Below are positions 6,627-15,112 of a DNA stretch of 45,595 nucleotides, piece after piece. How positions within the stretch are numbered: position 1 is the first letter of the stretch; each line of letters begins with the position of its first letter. The stretch comes from an uncultured Bacteroidales bacterium (GTDB lineage Bacteria > Bacteroidota > Bacteroidia > Bacteroidales > UBA932). Location of the stretch: positions 16,468 through 62,062 of the forward strand of contig CAJOHX010000018.1 in assembly GCA_905234475.1 (NCBI GenBank), given 5' to 3'. Position numbers and translations under genes: made by a program. The notes under the pieces are model-generated. The model did no database searches. It had not been told where the DNA came from and saw only the letters and a list, made by a program, of their open reading frames with translations.

Positions 6627-8630
6627 TTATTTCTGATAGTGCAGGGTGTAGCGGAAGGCGTTTTCGTCCACCTTGTTGCGGGGCAGGTTGTACACCTTCT
6701 CCAGCGCACGGCAGTTGTAGAATGCATCGTAATCCACCATCGTGGTGGACTTGGGCAGCCATAGCGTCCGGAGATTGCTGCAGCCGCCGAACATCTGGGC
6801 GCCGACGACCCCCTTGGGGGCGAGGAATTCCAGATAAGGGACCCCGCTTTCCGTTCGGCCTACGCGGAGATTCCCGGCGTCGTTGAGCCCCGACGCATAG
6901 AGATCCTGCCAGTCTTTGTCCGACATCTCGGAGAGCACGTAGCGGTAGTCGGTACGCTTGCCGTTCTTTGTCACGGATCCCGACAGGGTCTGCCCCTGCC
7001 CCGACACGCGGGCATAGGGTTTCCCTTCCACAAGCGTGGCCTTGGACAGGTCCAGCTCCATCAGGGAGCCGTGCAGCTCGGCAGATCCGCCGTCCAGGCG
7101 GTCGACGGCGCCCGCCATAACCCGGAGGAGCTTGATGTCGTCGCCGTCCAGGTTGCCCGTCACGGTCAGTTTCGTGACCCGCTCCTGCATGTTCTTCGAC
7201 AGGAGCTTCGACAGGGTGCCCGGCTTCTTGACATTGATCTTCGCCGGGAAGTTGTCGCCCTTGCGCATGGGCTGGATCCCGATCAGCATCTCCCGGAACG
7301 GCAGCTGCCGCTCGCTCACGCCGGGCACGACCAAGGCCCGGTAGTAGCCGTTGCAATAGCCCTTCCAGCCCAGGTTCAGGTGGAAGAATTCCCCGTCGTA
7401 GCCATCCACGACGAACAGGTGGTTGTCGTCCGCCACAATGACGGGACGGCTCTGGTCCATCTCACGGTAGAGCGTCTCCAGCATCTCGATGTCGCCGTAA
7501 TCGTCCACCCAGGTGCACCGGGGGCTGTAGCCCCAGTGGTCGAGCAGGCCCGCCTTGAAATTGATCAGCGAGCTGACGGTCCCCGTCGGAGAGAGCCTGG
7601 CCATCACGCTCCCCACGCAGTCCAGCATGAGCGCGGCGTGGTCCGCGTCCGAGCCGTCCCATTTCACGGGATGCTCCTGCATGTTGACCTTGAACTCCTT
7701 TCCGCTCTGCAGCGAGAACATCCCCGTCCCCGACGGCTGCACGGGATGGCGGTAGTAAGCCAGGACCTGGGCCAGCGCCACCGGGCCGCAGCCGGCCAGG
7801 CAGGTGGAGTCCTTGGATCCGTACTTGTCCGTGGGCAGCAGGGCGTTGTACGGACCGCCCTGGGCGAATTCGATCCCCGCCAGCAGCGGCCTGACGCCGT
7901 CCCCACGCGGGGAATAAGAGGTAGCGGGCAGCGCCCGGTACACCTGGCGCCGGTTTTTGAGGCCCTCGAGCTGTTCCCCGTAGCGGTTGAGGATGTGGTA
8001 GATGGAGTTGTCCTTCGCCGTGTCGTCGCCGCTCCACATGTTGTTGCCGATGCCGTAGGCCAGCACGGGATTGTCGATGAAGGGCTGGTATTCCTGCCGC
8101 ACCACGATGGCGAAGCTGTGGTTGGCCGCATCCGAGAAGGCGCACAGCGTCTTGGTGCCGTATTTGTACTCCAGGCGTTCCTTCTCGTTCGAGGTGCCGC
8201 GCGACAGCAGGAAACGGCGGGCGATCTCCCACTCCTGCCCGTAGTCGGGATTGGGCTTCACGTTGATCAGCAGCGAGTCGGACTTCACGGTCTGCTCGCC
8301 GATCTGCGCGGTCATCGCGTGCACCCGCAGACGCCCGGAGCCCAGCACCCGGAACTGGGTATGGACCTCCACGTGGTAATAATCCTCCTCCTCGTAGCCG
8401 TCCGGCTTGACCAGCTCCAGCTTCTCCAGCACGGCGCGGTCCATGCCGCCGTCGAAATTGGTGAGCCGGTACTGGTTCGCTTCCAGGATATACACGATCT
8501 CGATGCGGTCTCCCTGGACGACCTCATCGTAAGGGCCGTAGACCTCAAATGAACGCAGCCCGTCGGGCTTCTGGGCGAGCGCCGGCAGCAGGGCAAGAAG
8601 CAGGCCGGTCAGGATGGCGAAACGTTTCAT
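6627..8630 (-). CDS. C10 (streptopain-like) cysteine peptidase with BatD-like N-terminus and BspA-type LRR C-terminus
   Basis: A 667-residue exported protein. The signal peptide is residues 1-19 (cleavage near ALAQ). Residues 25-125 look like a BatD-type Ig-fold domain (FEVYGPYDEVVQGDRIEI). Residues 130-200 resemble the inhibitory SpeB prodomain (SFAIVV...PVLAYG). The peptidase core carries the nucleophile Cys281 in CGPVALAQVLAYY and the histidine His404 in HLFVVDGYDG, followed by FHLNLGWKGYCNGYY. Residues 485-660 form a BspA-like leucine-rich region (FGGCSNLRTLWLPKST). The start codon overlaps the stop of the radical SAM gene by four bases (ATGA), so the two are translationally coupled. The usual VATAMAQ after the Cys is replaced by GPVALAQ. 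Activity is likely but unproven. Confidence 0.85.
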   Translation of the reverse strand: MKRFAILTGLLLALLPALAQKPDGLRSFEVYGPYDEVVQGDRIEIVYILEANQYRLTNFDGGMDRAVLEKLELVKPDGYEEEDYYHVEVHTQFRVLGSGRLRVHAMTAQIGEQTVKSDSLLINVKPNPDYGQEWEIARRFLLSRGTSNEKERLEYKYGTKTLCAFSDAANHSFAIVVRQEYQPFIDNPVLAYGIGNNMWSGDDTAKDNSIYHILNRYGEQLEGLKNRRQVYRALPATSYSPRGDGVRPLLAGIEFAQGGPYNALLPTDKYGSKDSTCLAGCGPVALAQVLAYYRHPVQPSGTGMFSLQSGKEFKVNMQEHPVKWDGSDADHAALMLDCVGSVMARLSPTGTVSSLINFKAGLLDHWGYSPRCTWVDDYGDIEMLETLYREMDQSRPVIVADDNHLFVVDGYDGEFFHLNLGWKGYCNGYYRALVVPGVSERQLPFREMLIGIQPMRKGDNFPAKINVKKPGTLSKLLSKNMQERVTKLTVTGNLDGDDIKLLRVMAGAVDRLDGGSAELHGSLMELDLSKATLVEGKPYARVSGQGQTLSGSVTKNGKRTDYRYVLSEMSDKDWQDLYASGLNDAGNLRVGRTESGVPYLEFLAPKGVVGAQMFGGCSNLRTLWLPKSTTMVDYDAFYNCRALEKVYNLPRNKVDENAFRYTLHYQK

Positions 8631-9688
8631 ATCTTGGGTAATATTTTAGCGTAGTGGCAGTTAAGGACCTCGGCGCAGTCGCCATGCCAGTTGTGCATGC
8701 CGTTTCCGAGGCAGTCGCGCCAGACCGGACAGTCGGCGCAGCGGCCTTTCCGCGTCCAGCGGCGGTCCCGGAAAGGCTGGAAGCGGTGCTCCCAGACGTC
8801 GAAGAAGTCGTCTTCGTAGATGTTCCCCTGGCTGAAGGCGTCGCGGTCGATGTTGGGGCAGGCGCAGATGCGCCCGTCGATCAGGATGGAAGCGATGTTA
8901 ACACCCGCATGGCAGAAATACGGCACGTCCCGGACCTTGTTCTCGTAGCGCCCGAGGTATCCCTCGCAGGAGAAAGTCACCGTCATACCGGAAGTCCCCT
9001 TCCGCTTGGCTGCTATGAAGTCCATCAGGGCCGTGAACTCCGCATCCGTGAGCTGCATATCCGGATCGTCGGCCGCGCGGCCGATGGGGATGACGGTGAA
9101 AATGCGCCACTGCTTCACGCCCAGCGCCTCCAGGCGGTCATACAGCGCCTCCAGCTCCGCGAAATTGCGCCTGTTCACGCAGGTCACCACATCGAAGGTG
9201 AGGCGCGGGTCTGCGGCAGCGAGCGCAATGGCGCGCTCGGCGCGCGTGAAGCTGCCGGCCCGCCCGCGCATCCAGTCGTGCGCCTCCTCCAGCCCGTCCA
9301 GGCTGATCGTCAGCGCCCCCATGCCGGCATCCATCAGTTTGCGGTGCATCGCCTCGTCGTAGAACCACCCGTTGGACACGATGCTCCACCCCACCCCGCG
9401 GCCGCGCAGCGCCCGCCCGATGTCCTCGATATCGGGACGCAGCAGCGGCTCCCCTCCGGTCAGCACGACCGTGAAGGGATTCGCGCGCCCCTTCACCGGA
9501 ATGGTGTCGAAGGCGCGCAGAAAATCCTCCAGGGGCATGTCCACGTCGCGGCTCGCCGCAAAACAATCACTGCCGCAGTGGCGGCAGTGAAGATTGCAAC
9601 GGGTAGTGCACTCCCAGAACAGGTAGTTGAGCTCGTGCACCGCCGTCTCGTTCGCGCGGAACGCCCGGTGTAGCAGCCGACCGATCAT
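8627..9688 (-). CDS. radical SAM/SPASM protein of an rSAM/lipoprotein system (TIGR04133-like)
   Basis: A 353-residue cytosolic radical SAM enzyme. The [4Fe-4S] site is C31-x3-C35-x2-C38 (CNLHCRHC), and the SAM-binding GGEP motif lies in VVLTGGEPLLRPDIE. The C-terminal third is a cysteine-rich SPASM domain (CHAGVN, ICACPN, CADCPVWRDCLGNGMH, LNCHYA) expected to hold auxiliary clusters. Such enzymes usually modify peptides. The gene overlaps by four bases both the small lipoprotein gene upstream and the C10 peptidase gene downstream. That gene order matches, from memory, the Bacteroidetes pairing of TIGR04133 enzymes with TIGR04134 putative lipoproteins, so the lipoprotein is the inferred substrate or partner. 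Confidence 0.88.
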   Translation of the reverse strand: MIGRLLHRAFRANETAVHELNYLFWECTTRCNLHCRHCGSDCFAASRDVDMPLEDFLRAFDTIPVKGRANPFTVVLTGGEPLLRPDIEDIGRALRGRGVGWSIVSNGWFYDEAMHRKLMDAGMGALTISLDGLEEAHDWMRGRAGSFTRAERAIALAAADPRLTFDVVTCVNRRNFAELEALYDRLEALGVKQWRIFTVIPIGRAADDPDMQLTDAEFTALMDFIAAKRKGTSGMTVTFSCEGYLGRYENKVRDVPYFCHAGVNIASILIDGRICACPNIDRDAFSQGNIYEDDFFDVWEHRFQPFRDRRWTRKGRCADCPVWRDCLGNGMHNWHGDCAEVLNCHYAKILPKI

Positions 9689-9882
9689 TCGAGCACGGAC
9701 GCTTCCTCTTCCGGAAGCATTTCAGCGTCCTCGACCACCTGACCTTCGACCAGCTCCGTCTCTTCCTCGAAACTGAGCTGATCCTGCGGAGCAGGGACCG
9801 GCGTGCCGTAGCAGGCCTGGAACACGAACAGCGCCGTCGTGAGCGATGCACCCTTCAGGATGCGGTGGATCCACTTTCTCAT
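9685..9882 (-). CDS. radical-SAM-associated small putative lipoprotein (TIGR04134-like)
   Basis: A 65-residue protein. The ATG at 9882 (MRKWIHRILKGASLTTALFV) gives a normal lipoprotein signal. An upstream ATG at 9939 would lie before the promoter box. The lipobox FQAC puts the lipidated residue at Cys24, leaving a mature part of about 42 residues that starts CYGTPVPAP. It is strongly acidic: ten glutamates lie in the last 30 residues. Its stop overlaps the start of the radical SAM gene (ATGA). Context and size suggest it is the peptide acted on by that enzyme, or its membrane anchor. The only obvious chemically unusual targets are Tyr25 and the Pro/Gln-rich start of the mature chain. Confidence 0.8.
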   Translation of the reverse strand: MRKWIHRILKGASLTTALFVFQACYGTPVPAPQDQLSFEEETELVEGQVVEDAEMLPEEEASVLE

Positions 9883-9902
9883 ATCGCAAAGGGTTATTTC
9901 CC

Positions 9903-9910
9903 GCAAGATA
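9903..9910 (-). promoter_or_regulatory. probable -7 box of lipoprotein-rSAM-peptidase operon
   Basis: Minus-strand TATCTTGC resembles TAnnTTTG (six of eight) and lies 20 bases before the chosen ATG at 9882, preceded by a TTTTTTG run. Confidence 0.4.
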
Positions 9911-9922
9911 CAAAAAATATTC

Positions 9923-9950
9923 GTCAATCGCCGGCCCAATCGACGAATCT
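9923..9950 (+). repeat. degenerate GTCAT...ATCT palindrome (TTCGCCGG class)
   Basis: GTCAATCGCCGG, a short loop, then TCGACGAATCT: a weakened copy of the element seen intact at 30583-30612. It lies between the divergent lipoprotein and sigma-factor genes. Confidence 0.5.
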
Positions 9951-10000
9951 TTTTCCGGCCGGCTCATTTTGGCTCGTTATTTGCCGGCCCTTTGCCCGTC

Positions 10001-10528
10001 ATGACTCCGCAAGCCGACATCCGCGAACTCTTCCTCAAGTACTACCGGCCACTCTGCCTGTACGCGCTGCATTATCTCAAGGATGCAGACGCGGCGGAGG
10101 ATGTCGTGCAGGAGGCCTTCACCGCCTGGTGGCAAAAAGACGCCGATACCCAGGTCGGGAACGTCCGCTCCTACCTCTATACCATGGTCCGCAACCGCTG
10201 CATCGACCTGCTCCGGCGGCAGGGCCGGGAGGCGGAGCGCCTGCAGCCCGAGGATGCGGCAGGCGTCATCACGGACGAGCAGGCGCAGGAGCGCTCCGCC
10301 CTGGAGGCCCGCCTCTGGGAAGCCGTGGACCGGCTTCCCGCCCGGCGCCGCGAGCTCCTGCTGATGAGCAAGCGGGACGGCCTAACCTACGAACAGATCG
10401 CGACAGCCACCAGCCTGTCCGTCAACACGGTACGCAACCAGATCAGCCGCGCGCTCCGCACCCTGCGCGACGGCGCCGACAGCATCCTCGACTTCATCCT
10501 GCTCCTTCCCGCCATTCCTTTCGCCTGA
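10001..10528 (+). CDS. ECF RNA polymerase sigma-70 factor
   Basis: A 175-residue extracytoplasmic-function sigma factor. Region 2 (residues 6-70) contains LFLKYYRPLCLYALHYLKDA, AEDVVQEAFTAWW and YLYTMVRNRCIDLLRR. Region 4 (residues 108-160) ends in a helix-turn-helix, LTYEQIATATSLSVNTVRNQ. The form matches the Bacteroides-expansion sigma factors that switch on surface uptake systems. The ATG at 10001 is the first start that matches region 2 spacing. A FecR-type anti-sigma gene follows 55 bases later, then a TonB receptor, so it very likely controls this cassette through cell-surface signalling. Confidence 0.92.
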   Translation: MTPQADIRELFLKYYRPLCLYALHYLKDADAAEDVVQEAFTAWWQKDADTQVGNVRSYLYTMVRNRCIDLLRRQGREAERLQPEDAAGVITDEQAQERSALEARLWEAVDRLPARRRELLLMSKRDGLTYEQIATATSLSVNTVRNQISRALRTLRDGADSILDFILLLPAIPFA

Positions 10529-10583
10529 GGGCGATGGTACTTTTTCGGATTTGCTTCGTCTTAGGGACAGAAGCATTCAGGAA

Positions 10584-11402
10584 ATGAGAGAAATCCAAGA
10601 CGAACACCTGCGCTTCGTCGCGCAGCGCTGGCAGGCCGGGCGCTTCGATCCGAAGCGGGCCTGGCGGCGTCTCCGCGCCAGCGTAACGGCGCAGGCAGGC
10701 GGACGCATCCGCCGCCCCGGCCGGCCAGTCTGGGGCTGGGCCCTGGCCACGGCCCTCGCGGTTGTGGCAGTGGGCCTGTTCCTTTTCAGCCGCAATGCCA
10801 TGACCACCATCCCGGCTGCAGCGGGCGCCCGGGCCGTCGTCCTGCCGGACGGCACGCAGGCCACCCTCGCAGCCGGAGCCACCCTGTCCTTCCACCGCCA
10901 CGGCTTCGGCACCCGCGACCGCGCCGCCCGCATGACGGGCAAGGTCTTTTTCGCGGCGGCGCACAATGATGCGCTACCCCTGGAGATCACGACGGACAAT
11001 GGTTTCGTGCGTGTGCTCGGCACACGCTTCCAGGTGGATGCCGACGGAAGCGGGACTGCCGTGGACGTCGTGGACGGGCGCGTGCTTTTCGCCGCCCTCC
11101 AGGCCGAAGACGGGTTGATCCTGACGCGGGGCATGCATGCCGAACTCCCCGCCGGGGCGGCGAAGCCCGTCCTGGCCGTAGCGGCAACGCCCAACCCCGC
11201 CGCCTGGGCCACGCATACCTTTATCTATGAGGACACCCCGCTGGAAGACGTCCTGCGCGAGCTCTCCGCCCATTTCGGACGCACGCTCGGCACCGACGCC
11301 CGCGACCGGCACCTGACGGGTGAATTCGAAAGCGACAGCCTGACGGAGATCGTCTCGCTGGTCGAGGCAGCGCTCGGCATCCAAATCGACATCCAGCCAT
11401 GA
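10584..11402 (+). CDS. FecR family anti-sigma factor
   Basis: A 272-residue inner-membrane anti-sigma regulator. A short cytosolic N-terminus (residues 1-50) is followed by one membrane segment (GWALATALAVVAVGLFLF, 51-68). Next come a periplasmic FecR domain, from VVLPDGTQATL through GFVRVLGTRFQV to VVDGRVLF, and a C-terminal DUF4974 domain (TPLEDVLRELSAHFGRTL). The ATG at 10584 with AGGAA upstream was preferred to the TTG at 10551. It should hold the preceding sigma factor inactive until the receptor binds its ligand. The last codon overlaps the receptor start (ATGA). Confidence 0.92.
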   Translation: MREIQDEHLRFVAQRWQAGRFDPKRAWRRLRASVTAQAGGRIRRPGRPVWGWALATALAVVAVGLFLFSRNAMTTIPAAAGARAVVLPDGTQATLAAGATLSFHRHGFGTRDRAARMTGKVFFAAAHNDALPLEITTDNGFVRVLGTRFQVDADGSGTAVDVVDGRVLFAALQAEDGLILTRGMHAELPAGAAKPVLAVAATPNPAAWATHTFIYEDTPLEDVLRELSAHFGRTLGTDARDRHLTGEFESDSLTEIVSLVEAALGIQIDIQP

Positions 11403-14044
11403 AGCAGCGTTTCCTCTCCTTGATCCTTCTGCTGTGCAGCCTCCTGCCCGCCTATTCGCAGACGACGCTGCTGCAGCGCATGGCACTGCTCCGGGAGCAG
11501 TACGACATCCGCTTCGTGTATGACGCCGCGCTCCGGGGCGCCCTGTCGCAAAGCCGGGAAATAGCGCCGCTCAGTGAGGCGCCGGACGTGGAAGAAGCCC
11601 TCCGGCAAAGCTTCCGGGGCAGCGGCGTGAACTGGGAGCTGCGCGGCCGCAGCGTCGTCCTCCGGCCTGCTCCGCCCGCACCCAAAGCCGCCGTGCCGAG
11701 CCGCGTAACCCTCAGCGGCCACATCACCGACGCCGCCTCGGGCGAGACGCTCATCGGCGCCGGCATCCTGTCCGACCGCACCGGCGCCGTCACCAACGAA
11801 TTCGGATTCTATACTCTTACCCTCCCCGCTGGCATCCACCGCCTGCAGGTCGCCTACATCGGCTACGACCAGCAGATGCTCGAGCTCGACGTGCAGCGCG
11901 ACACCACCCTCGACTTCGCCCTGCGGGGCAACGCCGAGCTGGACGCCGCGCGCATCGTAGCGCGCAAGGACGCCGGCCTGCAGTCCGCCTACCTCGGCTC
12001 CATGGAAGTCCCGCTCACGCAAATCAAGAATACCCCGATGCTCTTCGGCGAGGCCGACGTGATCAAGACCCTGCAGCTGCTTCCCGGCGTGCAGAGCGGC
12101 CAGGAGGGCTTTTCTGGCCTGCACGTGCGCGGCGGCGGGCCGGAAGAGAACCTTGTCCTGCTGGACGGCGTGCCCGTCTACAGCATGGACCACACGCTCG
12201 GGCTCTTCTCCATTTTCCAGCCGGAGGCGGTCAAGAACGTCACCCTCTACAAGGGTTCCTTCCCCGCCCGCTACGGCGGCCGCATCTCCAGCATCATCGA
12301 CATCCGCACCAACGACGGCAACATGAAGGAGACCCACGGATCGCTGACCGTCGGCCTGCTCAACGACCGCATCCACCTCGAGGGCCCCATCCTGAAAGAC
12401 AGGCTCAGCTATTCGGTCAGCGCCCGCGGCCTGCATTCCGTCATCGCGGAGCCCCTCCTCCGCATGTTCCTGAAGAACACCTACTACAACTACTATTTCT
12501 ACGACCTCAACGGCAAACTGACATGGAACGCCACGCCCCGGGACCGCTTCAGCCTCAGCCTCTACCAGGGGGCGGACAAAGGCGGTTACGCGCAGAACCA
12601 GACCTACAAATACACTTTTAATTCGGGCGATCCCGAGAACCTGCATGAGCGCTCCGGGACCCGCAAGGGAGAACTCGGAATCGGATGGGGCAGCACCGTG
12701 GGCGCCCTGCGATGGAACCATGTCTTCGGCAGCCGCCTCTTCTCCAATACCACCCTCTCCTTCAACCGTTACAGGATGGTCATCGACTTCGCCACCGAGG
12801 ATAAGGGAATTCAGGATCTCACACCCTTCCTGAACGCCTCCTTAGCCAGCTACCGCTCCGGCATCATGGACCTGGGCGTCCGCTTCGACTTCGACTGGAC
12901 GCCAGCGCCGTCCCATCTCGTGAAGTTCGGCGCGGAATACCTCCATCACGATTTCCGGCCGGAGACCCTGACCTCCTTCACGCAGGACATCAACCGCAAG
13001 AAAAGGAAGGATTTCCTGCTGGGGCACAAATATCCGGGCCACGACACCTCGCTCTATATCGAGGACAATATCACGCTGGGCACGCACGTCAGCCTCAACC
13101 CGGGCCTGCGGCTGTCCTGGTTTAACACGCAGGGCCGCAACTATCTGTCGGCTCAGCCGCGCCTGTCGGCAAAAGCCAGCCTGGGCGGCGGTCTCGCCTT
13201 CAAGGCCGGCTACTCCCGGATGGCGCAGTATGTCCACCTGTTGTCCTCCACCTCCTTCGCCATGCCGCTGGACCTTTGGGTCCCCATCACCAAAGAGATC
13301 CGTCCCGTGACCTCCGACCAATACACGGCCGGGATCTATTTCGACGGCCTGCCCGGCTGGGAATTCTCCCTGGAAGGCTACTGGAAAGACATGTACAACC
13401 TGCTGGAATACAAGGAGGGCGTCGCCTTCCTGGGCACTTCCGACGGCTGGGAAAAGCAGGTCGAGATGGGCCGCGGCCGCTCCCGCGGTCTGGAACTCTT
13501 TGTCCAGAAGACCGGCGGCAAGACCACGGGCTGGCTGTCCTACACCCTGGCGAAGAGCGACCGCTGGTTCCCGGACGGTTCCATCAACATGGGCCGTCCT
13601 TTCCCCTACCGCTACGACCGCCGCCACAGCGTCAACCTCACCCTGAACCATAAGTTCTCGGACAAGGTGGACGTGTCAGCCTCCTGGGTCTTCATGACCG
13701 GCAACTATATGACCCTGCCGCTGCGCAAGACTGCCCTGCTGACGCCCGACTCCGACAACGGCCAGCTGAATGCCGCCGATTATGTCACGAACCGCAACAA
13801 CTACCGCCTGCCGCCCACCCACCGGCTCAACCTCGGCGTCAACCTGCGCCACCTCACGAAACGGGGCAACGAGGTGGTCTGGAATTTCAGCCTCTACAAC
13901 GCCTACAATGCCATGAATCCCCAGTTTATCATTTACGGAATAGAAAATGACTGGGGCATCGAAGGCGACGACGACAAACTCTCCCTTTACAAACTCACCA
14001 TCCTGCCCATCCTGCCCGCCTTCAGCTACACGCTCAATTTCTGA
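11399..14044 (+). CDS. TonB-dependent receptor with STN and carboxypeptidase-regulatory-like domains
   Basis: An 881-residue outer-membrane receptor that would import a ligand using TonB energy. The signal peptide is residues 1-20. An STN signalling domain (22-90) contacts FecR. A CarboxypepD_reg-like domain (103-175) begins VTLSGHITDAASGETLIGAG. The plug domain runs about 205-320 (VIKTLQLLPGVQSGQEGFSG, LHVRGGGPEENLVLLDGVPV) and a 22-strand barrel ends in YTLNF. The STN domain explains the coupled sigma/FecR pair. This version pairs with a DUF4249 lipoprotein rather than SusD, so the ligand is probably not a classical SusCD glycan. Iron complexes or peptides are possible. Confidence 0.93.
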   Translation: MKQRFLSLILLLCSLLPAYSQTTLLQRMALLREQYDIRFVYDAALRGALSQSREIAPLSEAPDVEEALRQSFRGSGVNWELRGRSVVLRPAPPAPKAAVPSRVTLSGHITDAASGETLIGAGILSDRTGAVTNEFGFYTLTLPAGIHRLQVAYIGYDQQMLELDVQRDTTLDFALRGNAELDAARIVARKDAGLQSAYLGSMEVPLTQIKNTPMLFGEADVIKTLQLLPGVQSGQEGFSGLHVRGGGPEENLVLLDGVPVYSMDHTLGLFSIFQPEAVKNVTLYKGSFPARYGGRISSIIDIRTNDGNMKETHGSLTVGLLNDRIHLEGPILKDRLSYSVSARGLHSVIAEPLLRMFLKNTYYNYYFYDLNGKLTWNATPRDRFSLSLYQGADKGGYAQNQTYKYTFNSGDPENLHERSGTRKGELGIGWGSTVGALRWNHVFGSRLFSNTTLSFNRYRMVIDFATEDKGIQDLTPFLNASLASYRSGIMDLGVRFDFDWTPAPSHLVKFGAEYLHHDFRPETLTSFTQDINRKKRKDFLLGHKYPGHDTSLYIEDNITLGTHVSLNPGLRLSWFNTQGRNYLSAQPRLSAKASLGGGLAFKAGYSRMAQYVHLLSSTSFAMPLDLWVPITKEIRPVTSDQYTAGIYFDGLPGWEFSLEGYWKDMYNLLEYKEGVAFLGTSDGWEKQVEMGRGRSRGLELFVQKTGGKTTGWLSYTLAKSDRWFPDGSINMGRPFPYRYDRRHSVNLTLNHKFSDKVDVSASWVFMTGNYMTLPLRKTALLTPDSDNGQLNAADYVTNRNNYRLPPTHRLNLGVNLRHLTKRGNEVVWNFSLYNAYNAMNPQFIIYGIENDWGIEGDDDKLSLYKLTILPILPAFSYTLNF

Positions 14045-14050
14045 TCCGCC

Positions 14051-15112
14051 ATGAGACATCTCCTTTCCATATCTTCCGCCGTCATACTGCTCTGCGCCTG
14101 CACCAACCCGCTTGACTATCAGAGCGGGCAGAATGCCCTGGTCATCATCATGAACGCCCAGTTGCGCACGGACGAGACCCATCACACTGTTTGGCTCAAC
14201 CGCGGGTACATCAACGCCATCGGGCTTCTGGACGAGGCGAAGGTGCGCTGCTTCATCAACGGCGAGCCGATTGCCAGCGCAGTTCTCGAAAAGAATTCGG
14301 TGTCCGCATACAGAAACAGCAGCGCCTACACGTTCAACGCCGAGATCCATCCCGGCGACGAGGTCCGGCTGGAGGCCGTGATCGGCGGACTCCGCGCAAG
14401 CGCCACCGCCGTGGCGCCGCAGCCCGCAACCCTTGTCGCCGTCGACACGGCAGCCGTGCAGGATTCGCCCTACGCATCCTACAGGTACATGGGCAGTCCG
14501 GATCGCATCCTGTCCTGCAAATTGCAGCTCCGGGACCGCCCCGGTGAGACCAACTGGTACCGCCTCAGCGTCCTGAAGGACGAGGAGAAGTACGTCCATT
14601 TCGTCGAGGATCCTACCCTCGACGAGACCCGGAACGTGCGTACCAGCGAGTTCTACTTCGACCAGGATCCCATCTTGAACGACGGCTACCAGGACCAGGC
14701 AAGCAGCCTGCACATCCAGAACGTCAGCCTGCTCAATGCCGTGTACAATCTTTATTGCTCCTTCCGGGACATCCGTTTCTCCGACGGCGAAGCCTCGGTG
14801 GAAATCCATTACCCACTCCGGCAGTCTGCCTATCTTGGAATCGGCTATGAGCATTCCTCCAGTCTCACCAGAGTCATATCCGTCCGGCCCCGTCTCACGT
14901 TCCGCTTCCTGACGCTCTCGCAGGAAGAGTTCAGCTACATCGCCGCCCTCAACCGGGGCAGCACGTACGACTATCAATGGTATGCCCTGACGGAACCCAT
15001 CTCCTATCCATCCAACGTCGAAGGCGGACTCGGCCTGGTCACGGTCGCGTCCGCCTCGGACATTACGCTGGACTTGCCGGCGTATGAGATTGTAAAAGAG
15101 CCTTTCTCTTAA
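14051..15112 (+). CDS. DUF4249 family lipoprotein
   Basis: A 353-residue surface or periplasmic lipoprotein. The signal peptide ends in the lipobox LLCAC (Cys17). The N-terminal part (VIIMNAQLRTDETHHTVWLN, VRCFINGEPIASAV, IHPGDEVRLEAVIGGLRASA) has the beta-sandwich pattern of PF14054. It begins six bases after the TonB receptor stop, so it belongs to the same operon and is probably an accessory protein of that receptor. Its exact role is unknown in this family. The TAA stop shares two bases with the stop of the convergent GH3 gene. Confidence 0.85.
   Translation: MRHLLSISSAVILLCACTNPLDYQSGQNALVIIMNAQLRTDETHHTVWLNRGYINAIGLLDEAKVRCFINGEPIASAVLEKNSVSAYRNSSAYTFNAEIHPGDEVRLEAVIGGLRASATAVAPQPATLVAVDTAAVQDSPYASYRYMGSPDRILSCKLQLRDRPGETNWYRLSVLKDEEKYVHFVEDPTLDETRNVRTSEFYFDQDPILNDGYQDQASSLHIQNVSLLNAVYNLYCSFRDIRFSDGEASVEIHYPLRQSAYLGIGYEHSSSLTRVISVRPRLTFRFLTLSQEEFSYIAALNRGSTYDYQWYALTEPISYPSNVEGGLGLVTVASASDITLDLPAYEIVKEPFS

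Noticed and set aside
9883..9939. Longer N-terminus for the small lipoprotein (MGRRLTNIFC...)
   Set aside because: It would place the start codon upstream of the promoter box and before an otherwise normal lipoprotein signal.
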